Below, piece by piece: positions 52,234 through 61,015 of a stretch of DNA of 64,000 nt. The notes beneath the pieces are model-generated. The model saw only the letters and a program-made list of their open reading frames with translations, was not told the DNA's origin and searched no databases. Numbering within the stretch: position 1 is the stretch's first letter; each line of letters begins with the position of its first letter. The stretch lies in the NCBI RefSeq assembly GCF_000332335.1, contig NZ_KB235948.1:1943528-2007527 (forward strand), given 5' to 3'. The position numbers were made by a program, and so were the translations under genes. This DNA comes from Kamptonema formosum PCC 10802 (GTDB lineage Bacteria; Cyanobacteriota; Cyanobacteriia; Cyanobacteriales; Oscillatoriaceae).

Positions 52234-53154
52234 ATGGCAAAGCTACTCTATGAGGGATATACTGCCGGCCAACACACCATCTCACTCCGTGAGAACTTCG
52301 GAACCGCCAATGTCTACGCCCAAAACGCTCAATCAATTCTTAACAAAGCAACCGGTTACATCGCCGGCTATGATTTCACCCTCAACCCTTACCGGGGCTG
52401 CCAGTACGGGTGCAGCTATTGCTACGCAGCGGCATTCAGCCCCAACGAAAAAATGCGCCAGTACTGGGGGAACTGGGTGAGTGTCAAACAAAATGCTGCT
52501 GAACTTTTAGACCGAGAACTTGCCCGCTGGTACAAGAGAAACCCTGGCAAACCCCCCAGCATTTATATGAGCAGCGTCACCGATCCCTACCAGCCGGTGG
52601 AGTCGAAACAAAAACTGACGCGCCAGCTGCTGGAAGTTATGGTAAACTACCAGCCCACTCTGGTGATTCAAACCCGCAGCCCCATGATTGTCAGAGATAT
52701 TGATATCCTGCAAAAATTCCAGCGCCTCCGCATTAATATGAGTGTCCCCACCGGCAGCGAATCTGTGAGAAAAGATTTTGAGCCGCGCTCCCCCAGCATC
52801 AAAGCCAGACTGCTGGCCATCGGCACCCTGAAACACAGCATCCCCTGCGATTGCGAGCATGAAACGCGATTTTCCGCAACCGTGACACCCCTGCTCCCTA
52901 CCTTGCCGGCTGAGCAAGCAGCTTTCATTCGCAAGCTGGAAGTTGTGGATCGAGTTGTGATTCAGGACTTTCACGACTTCCACGAACGCTCCCTGGTGGC
53001 CAGCACCCGCCAAGAAGCGGCGGAGATAATCAAAAAATATGAATGGTGGTACAGGGAGAGAAGAAAAAATTATCAAAACTTTAAGAAAACTTTGGAGACT
53101 ATGTTACCCCATATTGAGATAATGGAGGGAAAGGAGGGATTTGGCTATGACTAA
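52234..53154 (+). CDS. Radical SAM protein, SplB-like family
   Basis: 306 residues. The [4Fe-4S] motif CQYGCSYC lies after TLNPYRGC, typical of the SPL/Rv2578c-like radical SAM group, followed by IYMSSVTDPYQPVESK and VIQTRSPMIVRDIDIL. True spore photoproduct lyases are absent from cyanobacteria, so the substrate here is unknown; DNA-lesion repair or another radical reaction is possible. ATG 52234. It begins 23 bases after the urtE fragment and overlaps the next gene by 8 bases, so the two are probably coupled. Confidence 0.9.
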   Translation: MAKLLYEGYTAGQHTISLRENFGTANVYAQNAQSILNKATGYIAGYDFTLNPYRGCQYGCSYCYAAAFSPNEKMRQYWGNWVSVKQNAAELLDRELARWYKRNPGKPPSIYMSSVTDPYQPVESKQKLTRQLLEVMVNYQPTLVIQTRSPMIVRDIDILQKFQRLRINMSVPTGSESVRKDFEPRSPSIKARLLAIGTLKHSIPCDCEHETRFSATVTPLLPTLPAEQAAFIRKLEVVDRVVIQDFHDFHERSLVASTRQEAAEIIKKYEWWYRERRKNYQNFKKTLETMLPHIEIMEGKEGFGYD

Positions 53155-54460
53155 CCTGATTGTCCATTGGTGGCGCTCCCGCCAGTTCCGCGCAGCCCTC
53201 GCACAGGGCAAGACTCGCCAAGCTAAGCAAATGTTACAAGAGATACAGAAATCCGGGGCAAAGCTTTCCCTGCTGGAGAGGCTATTTCGGGACAAGCTCA
53301 AGGCTGAGGAGTCCGCACAGCATTCCAAGCAAGAAGTCGCCGCTCTGCGGAAAAAGTTAAGCCAGCTTGAATTCCCGGATTTTGAGGTAGAGCTTTTAAA
53401 GCTACAGCTGGAATCTTACCAGGCGGAGAATCTAGTACAGCCCAACGAAGAATTTATCCAGTCTGTATGGCAGAAGTTCAAACTCTTGGAGAACGACGAA
53501 CATCTGCTGCAGTGTACGGGCATTGACAGGGAAGTCTTTGACGAGTTTGAAGCCAGTCTGGCAGCCTATTTAAAAGAAGAACTTTATAAAATTAAGCCAG
53601 ACAGTTTAAAAAAGGCGCAGGAAGATATTAACCGGCTAAAAAGCGGGCAAGACCCTCAATACAGTCTGCCGCTCACTCCCCACGTCTACTTCATGCGATA
53701 TTTCCTGGAAAATGTCTATTGCGCCTATCTGGCTTGGTTTCTAATCTACAGAGGGGGGTTGCTGCCGGCTAAGCTCAACATCCTTGACATTGCGGCGGGA
53801 CCGTCAACCATTGCTTACGGTCTGTCCCTGTTCCTGAAAAGCGCCAGTCCCTTCTTGGATCTGCCTAACACGCACATTTCTTACTACTCTCTGGAGCAAC
53901 TGGATTTATTTCAATACCGGGGGCTGCAATTCTGGCGGCGCTACATAGAACCCCAGCAAAACGCCACGAACGCTTACTTCCGCTTTGACACGACTGATAT
54001 CTTTGATTATCAGGACAGCGACCGCAAGATTCCTGAAAACTTCTTTGACTTCGCTGTCGTCTGTCACTGCTTCTTTTCTGACCCCAGCAAAAGAAGTCGC
54101 TCTTACCAGATTTATAAAGAGATGTTTGCGAGCTGCCTGAAAGAGGGAGGCTGCGTTTTGCTGGTTGTTCAAGACAAAAAGCTCTTCATGCAGTATAATG
54201 AGAGGCAAAATGAAGACCTCGCTCTGGAGCAAAGACTGGTTAAGCAATTGGTGGGAGATATGGGCCTGAAATTAGTTTGGTATAAATACCTGAACTCCAC
54301 AGGCAAGAGGGCATTTCCGGGAGCTGATTTTGCGAGATTTGCTAGCAAAAATCTACCCGCACAGACCTTTATGAATCCACTGCTACGCCAGCACCTTGGA
54401 TTAAACTATAACTCGCACTACACGCTCGATGATTATATAATTTTAGCCCAACGAGGATGA
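53147..54460 (+). CDS. Predicted SAM-dependent methyltransferase-like protein
   Basis: 437 residues from ATG 53147, which has AGGAGGG 8 bases upstream; TTG 53141 is an alternative. The N-terminal ~170 residues are helical and coiled-coil-like (KQEVAALRKKLSQLEFPD). The C-terminal part has Rossmann motif I NILDIAAGPSTIAYGLSLFL, an acidic strand end SYYSLEQLDL, VVCHCFFSD and a late strand GCVLLVVQDKK. It looks like a class I methyltransferase of unknown substrate. It overlaps the radical SAM gene upstream and ureD downstream by 4 bases (ATGA), so it is co-translated with both. Confidence 0.72.
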   Translation: MTNLIVHWWRSRQFRAALAQGKTRQAKQMLQEIQKSGAKLSLLERLFRDKLKAEESAQHSKQEVAALRKKLSQLEFPDFEVELLKLQLESYQAENLVQPNEEFIQSVWQKFKLLENDEHLLQCTGIDREVFDEFEASLAAYLKEELYKIKPDSLKKAQEDINRLKSGQDPQYSLPLTPHVYFMRYFLENVYCAYLAWFLIYRGGLLPAKLNILDIAAGPSTIAYGLSLFLKSASPFLDLPNTHISYYSLEQLDLFQYRGLQFWRRYIEPQQNATNAYFRFDTTDIFDYQDSDRKIPENFFDFAVVCHCFFSDPSKRSRSYQIYKEMFASCLKEGGCVLLVVQDKKLFMQYNERQNEDLALEQRLVKQLVGDMGLKLVWYKYLNSTGKRAFPGADFARFASKNLPAQTFMNPLLRQHLGLNYNSHYTLDDYIILAQRG

Positions 54461-55347
54461 GCGAGGTGACAGAACAACCACCGGCAGGCTGGCAAGGCAG
54501 CCTCAACCTAATCTACGCCAACCGCACCGGCACGTCACAGCTGGTTGGCGAGCGAGTGGGAGCGCCCCTGAAGGTGCAGCGCCCATTTTATCCCGAAGGT
54601 GCCGCTGTCTGTCACAGCGTTATCTTGCACACCGCCGGCGGCGTCGTCGGGGGAGATCGCCTCTGTTTCGACATTACCCTTCACCCCGACACCCGCGCCT
54701 TAATCACCACCGCAGCAGCCGGCAAAATTTATCGCACTAATGGCTTAGAAGCAAAACAGACCGCGCTAATCAAAATAGCCGGGGGCGCTTGTTTGGAGTG
54801 GTTGCCGCAAGAAACAATCGTGTATAATAATGCTATCTACCGGCAAGATTTGCGGGTGGAGTTGGAACCGGGAGCCAGCATACTGATTTGGGAAATTACC
54901 CGCTTCGGGCGCAGCGCCAGAGGGGAGCAATTTTTGCAAGGTTTTTGGCGATCGCACACCGAAATTTGGCAGCAAGGACGCCCCCTCTGGATTGACCGGC
55001 AGCAGTTAATCGGTGGGGAAGAAACCCTCAACAGCCCCCACGGATTAGCGGGAAAACCTGTAGTGGGAAGTCTCGCTTGGATTGGGGTGCGGGTGACACC
55101 AGAATTAGTGGAAAAAGCCCGCTCCCTCCGCACTCCCCTCTCCCTTGATGGGAGCGGGTTTGGGGGTGAGGCTGCCAGGGGGGTTCATCATCAAGCCGGC
55201 GCAACCCGCCTCACAGATGGATTGCTGTGCAGATATCGTGGCAATTCTACCGCCGAAGTGAGAAACTGGTTTATAGGAGTTTGGCAGCTGTTGCGCCAGT
55301 CCTTCTGGGGACGCCCCGCCTGTCCCCCGCGAGTTTGGCCAACCTGA
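54457..55347 (+). CDS. ureD: Urease accessory protein UreD
   Basis: 296 residues from ATG 54457. UreD hallmarks: [74 protein letters not shown] and the terminal RPACPPRVW. It binds apo-urease and, with UreF and UreG, directs nickel insertion. Between KARSL and GATRLTDG it has an extra ~20 residues ([18 protein letters not shown]) encoded by a CTCCC-TTGATGGGAG palindromic repeat. It is coupled to the upstream methyltransferase-like gene by ATGA; an MNT gene follows after 19 bases. Confidence 0.95.
   Translation: MSEVTEQPPAGWQGSLNLIYANRTGTSQLVGERVGAPLKVQRPFYPEGAAVCHSVILHTAGGVVGGDRLCFDITLHPDTRALITTAAAGKIYRTNGLEAKQTALIKIAGGACLEWLPQETIVYNNAIYRQDLRVELEPGASILIWEITRFGRSARGEQFLQGFWRSHTEIWQQGRPLWIDRQQLIGGEETLNSPHGLAGKPVVGSLAWIGVRVTPELVEKARSLRTPLSLDGSGFGGEAARGVHHQAGATRLTDGLLCRYRGNSTAEVRNWFIGVWQLLRQSFWGRPACPPRVWPT
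55128..55186. repeat. In-frame palindromic repeat within ureD
   Basis: CACTCCCCTCTCCCTTGATG followed by GGAG, GGGTTTGGGGGTGAGGC: a genomic repeat type that keeps the ureD frame and lengthens the protein in a region usually joined directly. Confidence 0.6.
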
Positions 55348-55366
55348 ACCCCAGCGAGGTGCCGCG

Positions 55367-55672
55367 ATGATCGACCAATTACCCATTCACATCCCTCACG
55401 ACAGGATAGCCGAATTCTGCCGGCGCAATCACATCAGTAAACTTTCACTGTTTGGCTCTGTCCTGCGCAGTGATTTCCGACCTGACAGTGATGTGGATAT
55501 GCTGGTAGAATTTGAGCCAGGACAAAAAGTCGGTTTTTTTAAGTTAGCCGGCATGGAGATTGAACTTACTGAAATGTTAGGGCGCAAAGTGGATTTGCGA
55601 ACACCGGGAGAGCTCAGTCGCTATTTCCGGCAGAAAGTTCTTGACTCAGCACAGGTGATTTATGTTTATTGA
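55367..55672 (+). CDS. MNT-type nucleotidyltransferase (antitoxin of a HEPN/MNT pair)
   Basis: 101 residues. Minimal nucleotidyltransferase fold: [20 protein letters not shown] gives the G-S-x10-D-x-D catalytic motif, then [14 protein letters not shown] and [10 protein letters not shown]. Such proteins pair with HEPN RNase toxins and neutralise them by adding nucleotides to the toxin. Here the partner directly downstream is truncated (55662-55751), leaving the antitoxin alone. It lies between ureD and ureA. Confidence 0.9.
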   Translation: MIDQLPIHIPHDRIAEFCRRNHISKLSLFGSVLRSDFRPDSDVDMLVEFEPGQKVGFFKLAGMEIELTEMLGRKVDLRTPGELSRYFRQKVLDSAQVIYVY

Positions 55673-55751
55673 TGACCCAGTACGCCTGCGTCACATGCTC
55701 GACACCGCAGTAGCGTTCCGCGCTTCGCGGAACGCACCCTACTTTCTATAG
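55662..55751 (+). pseudogene. Truncated HEPN (DUF86) toxin gene
   Basis: It begins ATG 55662, overlapping the MNT gene by 11 bases as in intact pairs, and reads [18 protein letters not shown], the start of a DUF86/HEPN protein. After about 18 codons it enters a GCGTTCC hairpin repeat and stops at 55749-55751. The R-x4-6-H RNase motif region is gone, so it is inactive. Confidence 0.78.
55713..55735. repeat. GCGTTCCGCG hairpin truncating the HEPN gene
   Basis: Perfect 10-bp arms (GCGTTCCGCG/CGCGGAACGC) with a CTT loop, followed by ACCCTAC. Same family as 733-767, 33606-33627 and 39496-39524. Confidence 0.8.
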
Positions 55752-55785
55752 AGAACATTATACCACCAGAAGAGCAGGAATAGCA

Positions 55786-56088
55786 ATGCAACTCTCACCG
55801 CAAGAAAAAGACAAATTGCTGATTTTCACCGCCGCCCTCGTAGCGGAGCGCCGCAAAGCGAGAGGCTTAAAGCTCAACTACCCAGAAGCCGTCGCCTATA
55901 TTTCCGCCGCGATTATGGAAGGAGCCAGAGACGGCAGCACCGTCGCAGACTTAATGGCTTACGGCACCACTTTGCTGGGGCGGGAAGACGTGATGGAAGG
56001 CGTGCCGGAAATGGTGCAAGAAGTGCAAGTAGAAGCCACCTTTCCCGACGGCACAAAATTGGTGACAGTACACAACCCCATTCGCTAA
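55786..56088 (+). CDS. ureA: Urease gamma subunit
   Basis: 100 residues, the normal UreA size. [53 protein letters not shown] and [12 protein letters not shown] are conserved UreA segments. It is a structural subunit of urease with UreB and UreC, whose genes lie over 20 kb away on the other strand. ATG 55786. A palindromic MITE begins at the base after the stop codon. Confidence 0.98.
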   Translation: MQLSPQEKDKLLIFTAALVAERRKARGLKLNYPEAVAYISAAIMEGARDGSTVADLMAYGTTLLGREDVMEGVPEMVQEVQVEATFPDGTKLVTVHNPIR

Positions 56089-56154
56089 TATAGCGGTTCT
56101 CAGTTGAATAAACTATGGCCCAGAAACCCGGTTTCTTTAAGAAACCGGGTTTCT
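56089..56154. repeat. Palindromic MITE abutting the ureA stop
   Basis: It starts TATAGCGGTTCTCA immediately after TAA 56086-56088, with the GAAACCCGGTTTCTTTAAG core; the right arm is lost. It may act as the ureA terminator hairpin and that of the convergent kinase gene. Confidence 0.8.
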
Positions 56155-56170
56155 CTACCTCTTTCTGGCC

Positions 56171-59100
56171 CTAACCCTTAAAAGACGCGAGTGGCTGGCA
56201 CTGCTCCAGGGCTGCCCTGAGTTCCTCAAGGCGGAGGGGTTTGCTGATAAAATCATCCATACCGGCATCGAGACAGTTTTGCCGGTCTTCCTGCATCGCA
56301 CCGGCAGTCATGGCCACAATCCTGGGGCGACACGCCTGCGCCCACTGCTCGCAGATCAGGCGAGTCGCCGTCAGTCCGTCCATTTCCGGCATCTGCACGT
56401 CCATCAGCACCAGATCGTAAGGCTGCCGGCGCAAAGCTTGCAGCACCTCCAGCCCATTCCCCGCCACATCCGCCCGATACCCCAACCCCTCCAGCATCAG
56501 CAGCGCCACGCGCTGGTTCACCCGGTTGTCCTCCGCCAGCAAAATCCGCAGGGGAAGCAGCTCACCGAGTGGGGGCATCTCCGCTTCAAGATCAGCGCTA
56601 TCCTCATCCCAACTGGCTGCCGGCATAGCGGGTTGGAGAGCGCGGACAATCACAGTAAAATAAAACACAGATCCCCGAGTTTGTGCCGCCGGCGGCTGCC
56701 AGTCAGGCGGGGGATTGCCGGCCATCGCGCCCCCACTGCAGACCCACATCCGACCCCCCATCATTTCACTCAAGCGCTGGCTAATCGCCAAACCCAGTCC
56801 CGTACCGCCATAGCGCCTCGTCGTAGAAGCGTCCACCTGACTGAACGACTTAAACAGGCGGTTCATGCGCTCAGCGGGAATGCCGATGCCGGTGTCGTCA
56901 ACCGCAAATTGGATTTCCCAAACCGAGCAATCCCGATCGGCCACAGTCAGGTCCGAGTGCCTGCCGGACAATTTTTTGCCGGCTGAATTCTGGAAACAGG
57001 ATGGAAACCCATCCCCACTCCCCGACCCTATTTTCTGGGCTGTCACCAGCACCGCCACCTCACCGGCATCCGTAAACTTAACCGCATTGCTCAACAAATT
57101 CACCAGAATTTGGCGCAACCGCGTCACATCCCCCAGCACCACCTGCGGCACCGGCCCAACAAACCGGTATCCCAACTGCAAGCCTTTCTCTGCAGCCTTC
57201 GGAACCAGCAGGGCCATAGAAGCCTCAATACACGCTCGCAACTCAAACGGCTGCTCCTCCAACTCCAGCTTGCCCGACTCAATTTTCGAGAAATCCAGGA
57301 TATCATTAATAATCGTCAGCAGCGCCTCAGAGCAGCTGCGAACCGTTTCGGCATATTCTTGCTGCTCCTCATCGAGTTCCGTATCCAGCAGCAAGCCGCT
57401 CATGCCAATCACCCCATTCATCGGCGTGCGGATTTCGTGGCTCATCATCGCCAGGAATTCGCTCTTGGCGCGGTTAGCCGCTTCCGCCGCCTGTATCGCC
57501 CGCTCCAGCGCCAAATTTTGCTCAGCCAGCTGCCGGTGCTGCCCGGATTCTTGCTCCAGCAGGCGAGCTTGCGCTAGAGCAATCCCCACTTGCTCCGCCA
57601 CCGCTTCGAGCAATTCGATTTCATCCTCTTTCCACTCGCGCAACCTGTCGCACTGGTGCAAAGTAATCACCCCATTCGGCTCCCCCTGATAGGACGTGCG
57701 AATCCCCAACATGGATTTCACTTTAAACAGGCGACAGCGGGACAGAGACGCTTTCATCAAAGGATGGGTGCGGACATCTGCAATCGGGATCGCCCGGTCT
57801 TGAACCATTGTCTGCTCGGCGTGGGGGTTGCCTGTCACCGGAATCTCCACATTCAGTGCCGATGTTTGCCCCGGCGCTAGATACTCCGCCACACAGCGCA
57901 ACCGGCACATGGACTCCCCTTCATAAACAAACAGCAAACAGCGACTGACGCCAAACGCACTGCCCAGTAAATTGCACGTCGTCTGCAAAATTTGCTGAGT
58001 GTCCAAGCTGCGGCGAATCTCCTGGGTAATTTGCCGCAGCAGCAAGGCGCGGTCGAACTGCTGCTGCAGCTTGGCGGCGGCTTCTTCGCGCTCAATCTCA
58101 CCCCCCACCCACTGCGCCATTAGCTTCAGCAATTCTTTTTCCACCGTTTTGAACTTGCGGTGGCGGGGAGCCAGTGAGTGGGCAATAAATTCAGGCAGCG
58201 CCGGCGTTCCATTGATCTCAGCTAAATCCCCTGAGCCGTATTGCAAAAAGCAGAGCGTGCCGTACATTTTCCCCCCCACCAGCACCGGCGCACCGAGATA
58301 CGCCTCGATTTCCACACCGGCGCAGGACAGGTGGCGCTGCCCTTTTGACCCCCCCGATCTGAAGCTGACAATTCCTTCCGGAAGCCAGAGTTGGCGGCAA
58401 TCCCCCTGCGGCAGATCGAAAACCGCGCCGGTGGCGATGCCAGTGTCGATCGAGTGCGCCGCCATCACCGAGATCCGATCCCCTTCAATCCGTCCCAACA
58501 TGCCGGTAGAGAGCCCAAACCACTGGCATCCCAGCTCTAACAGCCGGTGGAGGCGCTCGCTGTAACTCAGTTCGCTGGCGGCTTGCACCTCACAAAATGC
58601 TTGAATCGTGGCTTGAGAGTGGCGCAGTTCTGCCTCCGCTTGCTGGCGCTGGCTGATGTCAATCCCCACCACCACAGCGGCTTGCCCTTGCATGTACTTC
58701 TGCGCTACAATCAGATATTTGAACGGAGTCCCACTCACCTCCCACTCCACTTCTGCCGAGGCTTCTGACTCCGCGCCGGCAAAAAACTGCCGCACGAAGG
58801 CCACCGTTTGCGAGCCCGACTCCAGGAAGCCGATGTGCCGGCCCACAAATGCTTCTGGGGGCATGTTGAAGGCTTTCGCTAAATAGCGGTTGACGCCCAA
58901 GTATTTCAAATCGGCTCCGATCCACGCCACACTTCCCGGCACCGCATCCAACACCGCTCGCAGCTGATCCGTGACTTGCCACAGCTCCTCAGACGCCTGC
59001 AAGCAGCTGCTTGCCTCTCCCACCGGCGGCTTGAGCCGGTCGTCCGCAGGTACAATTAAATCCGGGGGCGGCGGGGAGAATTTTTGGCCGGCTGACTCCG

Positions 59101-59629
59101 GCAAACGGGACTGACAGAACACCGCACCGGCAACCCGCACACCCTTACTGTTCGCCCCGCCGTTCGCCTCGCCGTTCGCGCCGTTTGCCCCACCCCCAGA
59201 CGCCCCATCCCCTGCCGGTCGGGCCATATCCAGCAGCCACCGCACCTCCCCCGGCTTGGTGAAAATCCGGTACTCCACCGCACCGGCTCGATGGCTGGCG
59301 ATTTCCCGGGCAAACTGCTGGTATTTGGGCCAATCCTCCGGATGAATCCAGCACGCCCAGCCCCCCCTGGCCCTCACCTCTTCGGCGCTGTAGCCGGTGA
59401 ATTGCTCTATGCCTTCCGCCACCCACTCCACAACCGCATCGCCGGTGGCGGAAACCCAAGCTGAATAAATGCAGTCCGACGTGAGGAGCGACGAGCGAAG
59501 GGAAGCGGGCTCACTCTCCCGCACTCCGAGCTGAGCCGGCAGGCGCTCAACGCTCTCGCCGTCTATTTCAATCCCGTTCCCAGGATTCAGCTGGCTGTTT
59601 TGTTGCCCCCCGGTTCCTGAATTTATCAT
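56171..59629 (-). CDS. PAS/GAF hybrid sensor histidine kinase
   Basis: 1152 residues from ATG 59629, which has AGGAGAG 7 bases upstream. No membrane segment, so cytoplasmic. Order: PAS ([14 protein letters not shown], with a Gly/Ala/Asn-rich insert [12 protein letters not shown]), PAS ([19 protein letters not shown]), two GAF domains (the second with [20 protein letters not shown]), HisKA ([20 protein letters not shown]), HATPase ([32 protein letters not shown]) and a receiver ([27 protein letters not shown]). GAF Cys residues look like the common non-bilin pattern. It is divergent from glnB by 78 bases, so the two may share control. Confidence 0.93.
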   Translation of the reverse strand: MINSGTGGQQNSQLNPGNGIEIDGESVERLPAQLGVRESEPASLRSSLLTSDCIYSAWVSATGDAVVEWVAEGIEQFTGYSAEEVRARGGWACWIHPEDWPKYQQFAREIASHRAGAVEYRIFTKPGEVRWLLDMARPAGDGASGGGANGANGEANGGANSKGVRVAGAVFCQSRLPESAGQKFSPPPPDLIVPADDRLKPPVGEASSCLQASEELWQVTDQLRAVLDAVPGSVAWIGADLKYLGVNRYLAKAFNMPPEAFVGRHIGFLESGSQTVAFVRQFFAGAESEASAEVEWEVSGTPFKYLIVAQKYMQGQAAVVVGIDISQRQQAEAELRHSQATIQAFCEVQAASELSYSERLHRLLELGCQWFGLSTGMLGRIEGDRISVMAAHSIDTGIATGAVFDLPQGDCRQLWLPEGIVSFRSGGSKGQRHLSCAGVEIEAYLGAPVLVGGKMYGTLCFLQYGSGDLAEINGTPALPEFIAHSLAPRHRKFKTVEKELLKLMAQWVGGEIEREEAAAKLQQQFDRALLLRQITQEIRRSLDTQQILQTTCNLLGSAFGVSRCLLFVYEGESMCRLRCVAEYLAPGQTSALNVEIPVTGNPHAEQTMVQDRAIPIADVRTHPLMKASLSRCRLFKVKSMLGIRTSYQGEPNGVITLHQCDRLREWKEDEIELLEAVAEQVGIALAQARLLEQESGQHRQLAEQNLALERAIQAAEAANRAKSEFLAMMSHEIRTPMNGVIGMSGLLLDTELDEEQQEYAETVRSCSEALLTIINDILDFSKIESGKLELEEQPFELRACIEASMALLVPKAAEKGLQLGYRFVGPVPQVVLGDVTRLRQILVNLLSNAVKFTDAGEVAVLVTAQKIGSGSGDGFPSCFQNSAGKKLSGRHSDLTVADRDCSVWEIQFAVDDTGIGIPAERMNRLFKSFSQVDASTTRRYGGTGLGLAISQRLSEMMGGRMWVCSGGAMAGNPPPDWQPPAAQTRGSVFYFTVIVRALQPAMPAASWDEDSADLEAEMPPLGELLPLRILLAEDNRVNQRVALLMLEGLGYRADVAGNGLEVLQALRRQPYDLVLMDVQMPEMDGLTATRLICEQWAQACRPRIVAMTAGAMQEDRQNCLDAGMDDFISKPLRLEELRAALEQCQPLASFKG

Positions 59630-59695
59630 ACAGCTCTCCTCTCGCCGCCACCTCAATGCTATAAGTTACAGGAAGCTAACCGACTTATACACTAA

Positions 59696-60046
<351 letters not shown>

Positions 60047-60135
60047 ACTCTTCTGGATGAGAATCGGGGAAAGCAGCGGAGTTCGACTCCCAGGGCGTTG
60101 CGCTTTGCGCCGGCTCAAAGAACCCCACCCCCCAA

Positions 60136-60161
60136 CCCCCTCCCCGCATGCGGGGAGGGGG
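60136..60161. terminator. Perfect palindrome 3' of glnB
   Basis: 26-base palindrome (13-base arms CCCCCTCCCCGCA/TGCGGGGAGGGGG) between convergent glnB and rdgB. Strong hairpin, no U-tract; also a repeat type common in cyanobacterial gaps. Confidence 0.5.
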
Positions 60162-60251
60162 AGCTTGAGGGGATTAAAGCGCCGGGAGAAAAAGTTTCCA
60201 TCATCCTGGCGCAGCGCCGGCACCTCCCCCCCTCACCCCCTGCTGGCTGAT

Positions 60252-60839
60252 TCAGCAGTCGGGCACTGAACCCAGCATGGGGAGCAGGGTTTGGAACGCT
60301 TGACCCCGATGGCTGCAGCGCCGCTTCAACTCCGGCGTCATTTCCGCAAAGGTCTGGTCGTGCTCTGGGACATAGAAGATGGGGTCATAGCCGAAACCGC
60401 CGGCACCCCTTGGAGCGTGGAGGATTTCCCCCCGGCACGCCCCCTCCACTTGCAGGGCGATCGCACCGTCAGGACGTGCGATCGCTATCGCACAGACAAA
60501 TTGCGCTTGTCGGTTCTTTTCGTCTCCGAGTTCCCGCAGCAGCCGGTCGATCCGCTCAGCGTCAGTTTTGCCATAACGCGCCGAATAAACGCCCGGTGCG
60601 CCGTTGAGGGCGTCCACTTCTAAACCAGAATCATCCGCTATCGCCCACCGGCCCGTTGCTTTGGCCACTTCCGACGCCTTCAGGCAAGCATTTTCCATGA
60701 ATGTGGTGCCGGTTTCCTCAATATCAAGTTCGTCGGGCTTTAGCTCCAGTTGCAAGTTTAAATCAGTCAAATACTCCTGCATTTCCCGCAGTTTGCCAGG
60801 ATTGCCGGTGGCTACTACTAACAATTTTGCATCAATCAT
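60252..60839 (-). CDS. rdgB: XTP/dITP pyrophosphatase (HAM1/RdgB)
   Basis: 195 residues. VVATGNPGKLREMQEYL (substrate loop), GTTFMENACLKA, ADDSGLEVDALNGAPGVYSARY (metal site), GGFGYDPIFYVPEHDQTFAEM and KRRCSHRGQAF are all diagnostic. It removes non-canonical purine triphosphates so they do not enter DNA or RNA. ATG 60839. It stands alone between glnB (convergent) and a STAND gene (divergent). Confidence 0.97.
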   Translation of the reverse strand: MIDAKLLVVATGNPGKLREMQEYLTDLNLQLELKPDELDIEETGTTFMENACLKASEVAKATGRWAIADDSGLEVDALNGAPGVYSARYGKTDAERIDRLLRELGDEKNRQAQFVCAIAIARPDGAIALQVEGACRGEILHAPRGAGGFGYDPIFYVPEHDQTFAEMTPELKRRCSHRGQAFQTLLPMLGSVPDC

Positions 60840-61015
60840 TGCGATGAAAGGATTTGGGATTTTTGATTTTGGATTGGGAATGGGGCATGTCTGGGAGGAG
60901 TTTATTTGGGAATGAACCGCTCCTGAGCCAAGGACGCCAAGAAGGAATTGTCTGTGGGGAGAGGGGGCCGCACCGGCATGTTCTCACCCCCTTGTATTTT
61001 AACATAAATTGTGCT

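Noticed and set aside
52234..53154. Genuine spore photoproduct lyase
   Set aside because: The radical SAM family is related, but no sporulation context exists; the specific substrate is left open.
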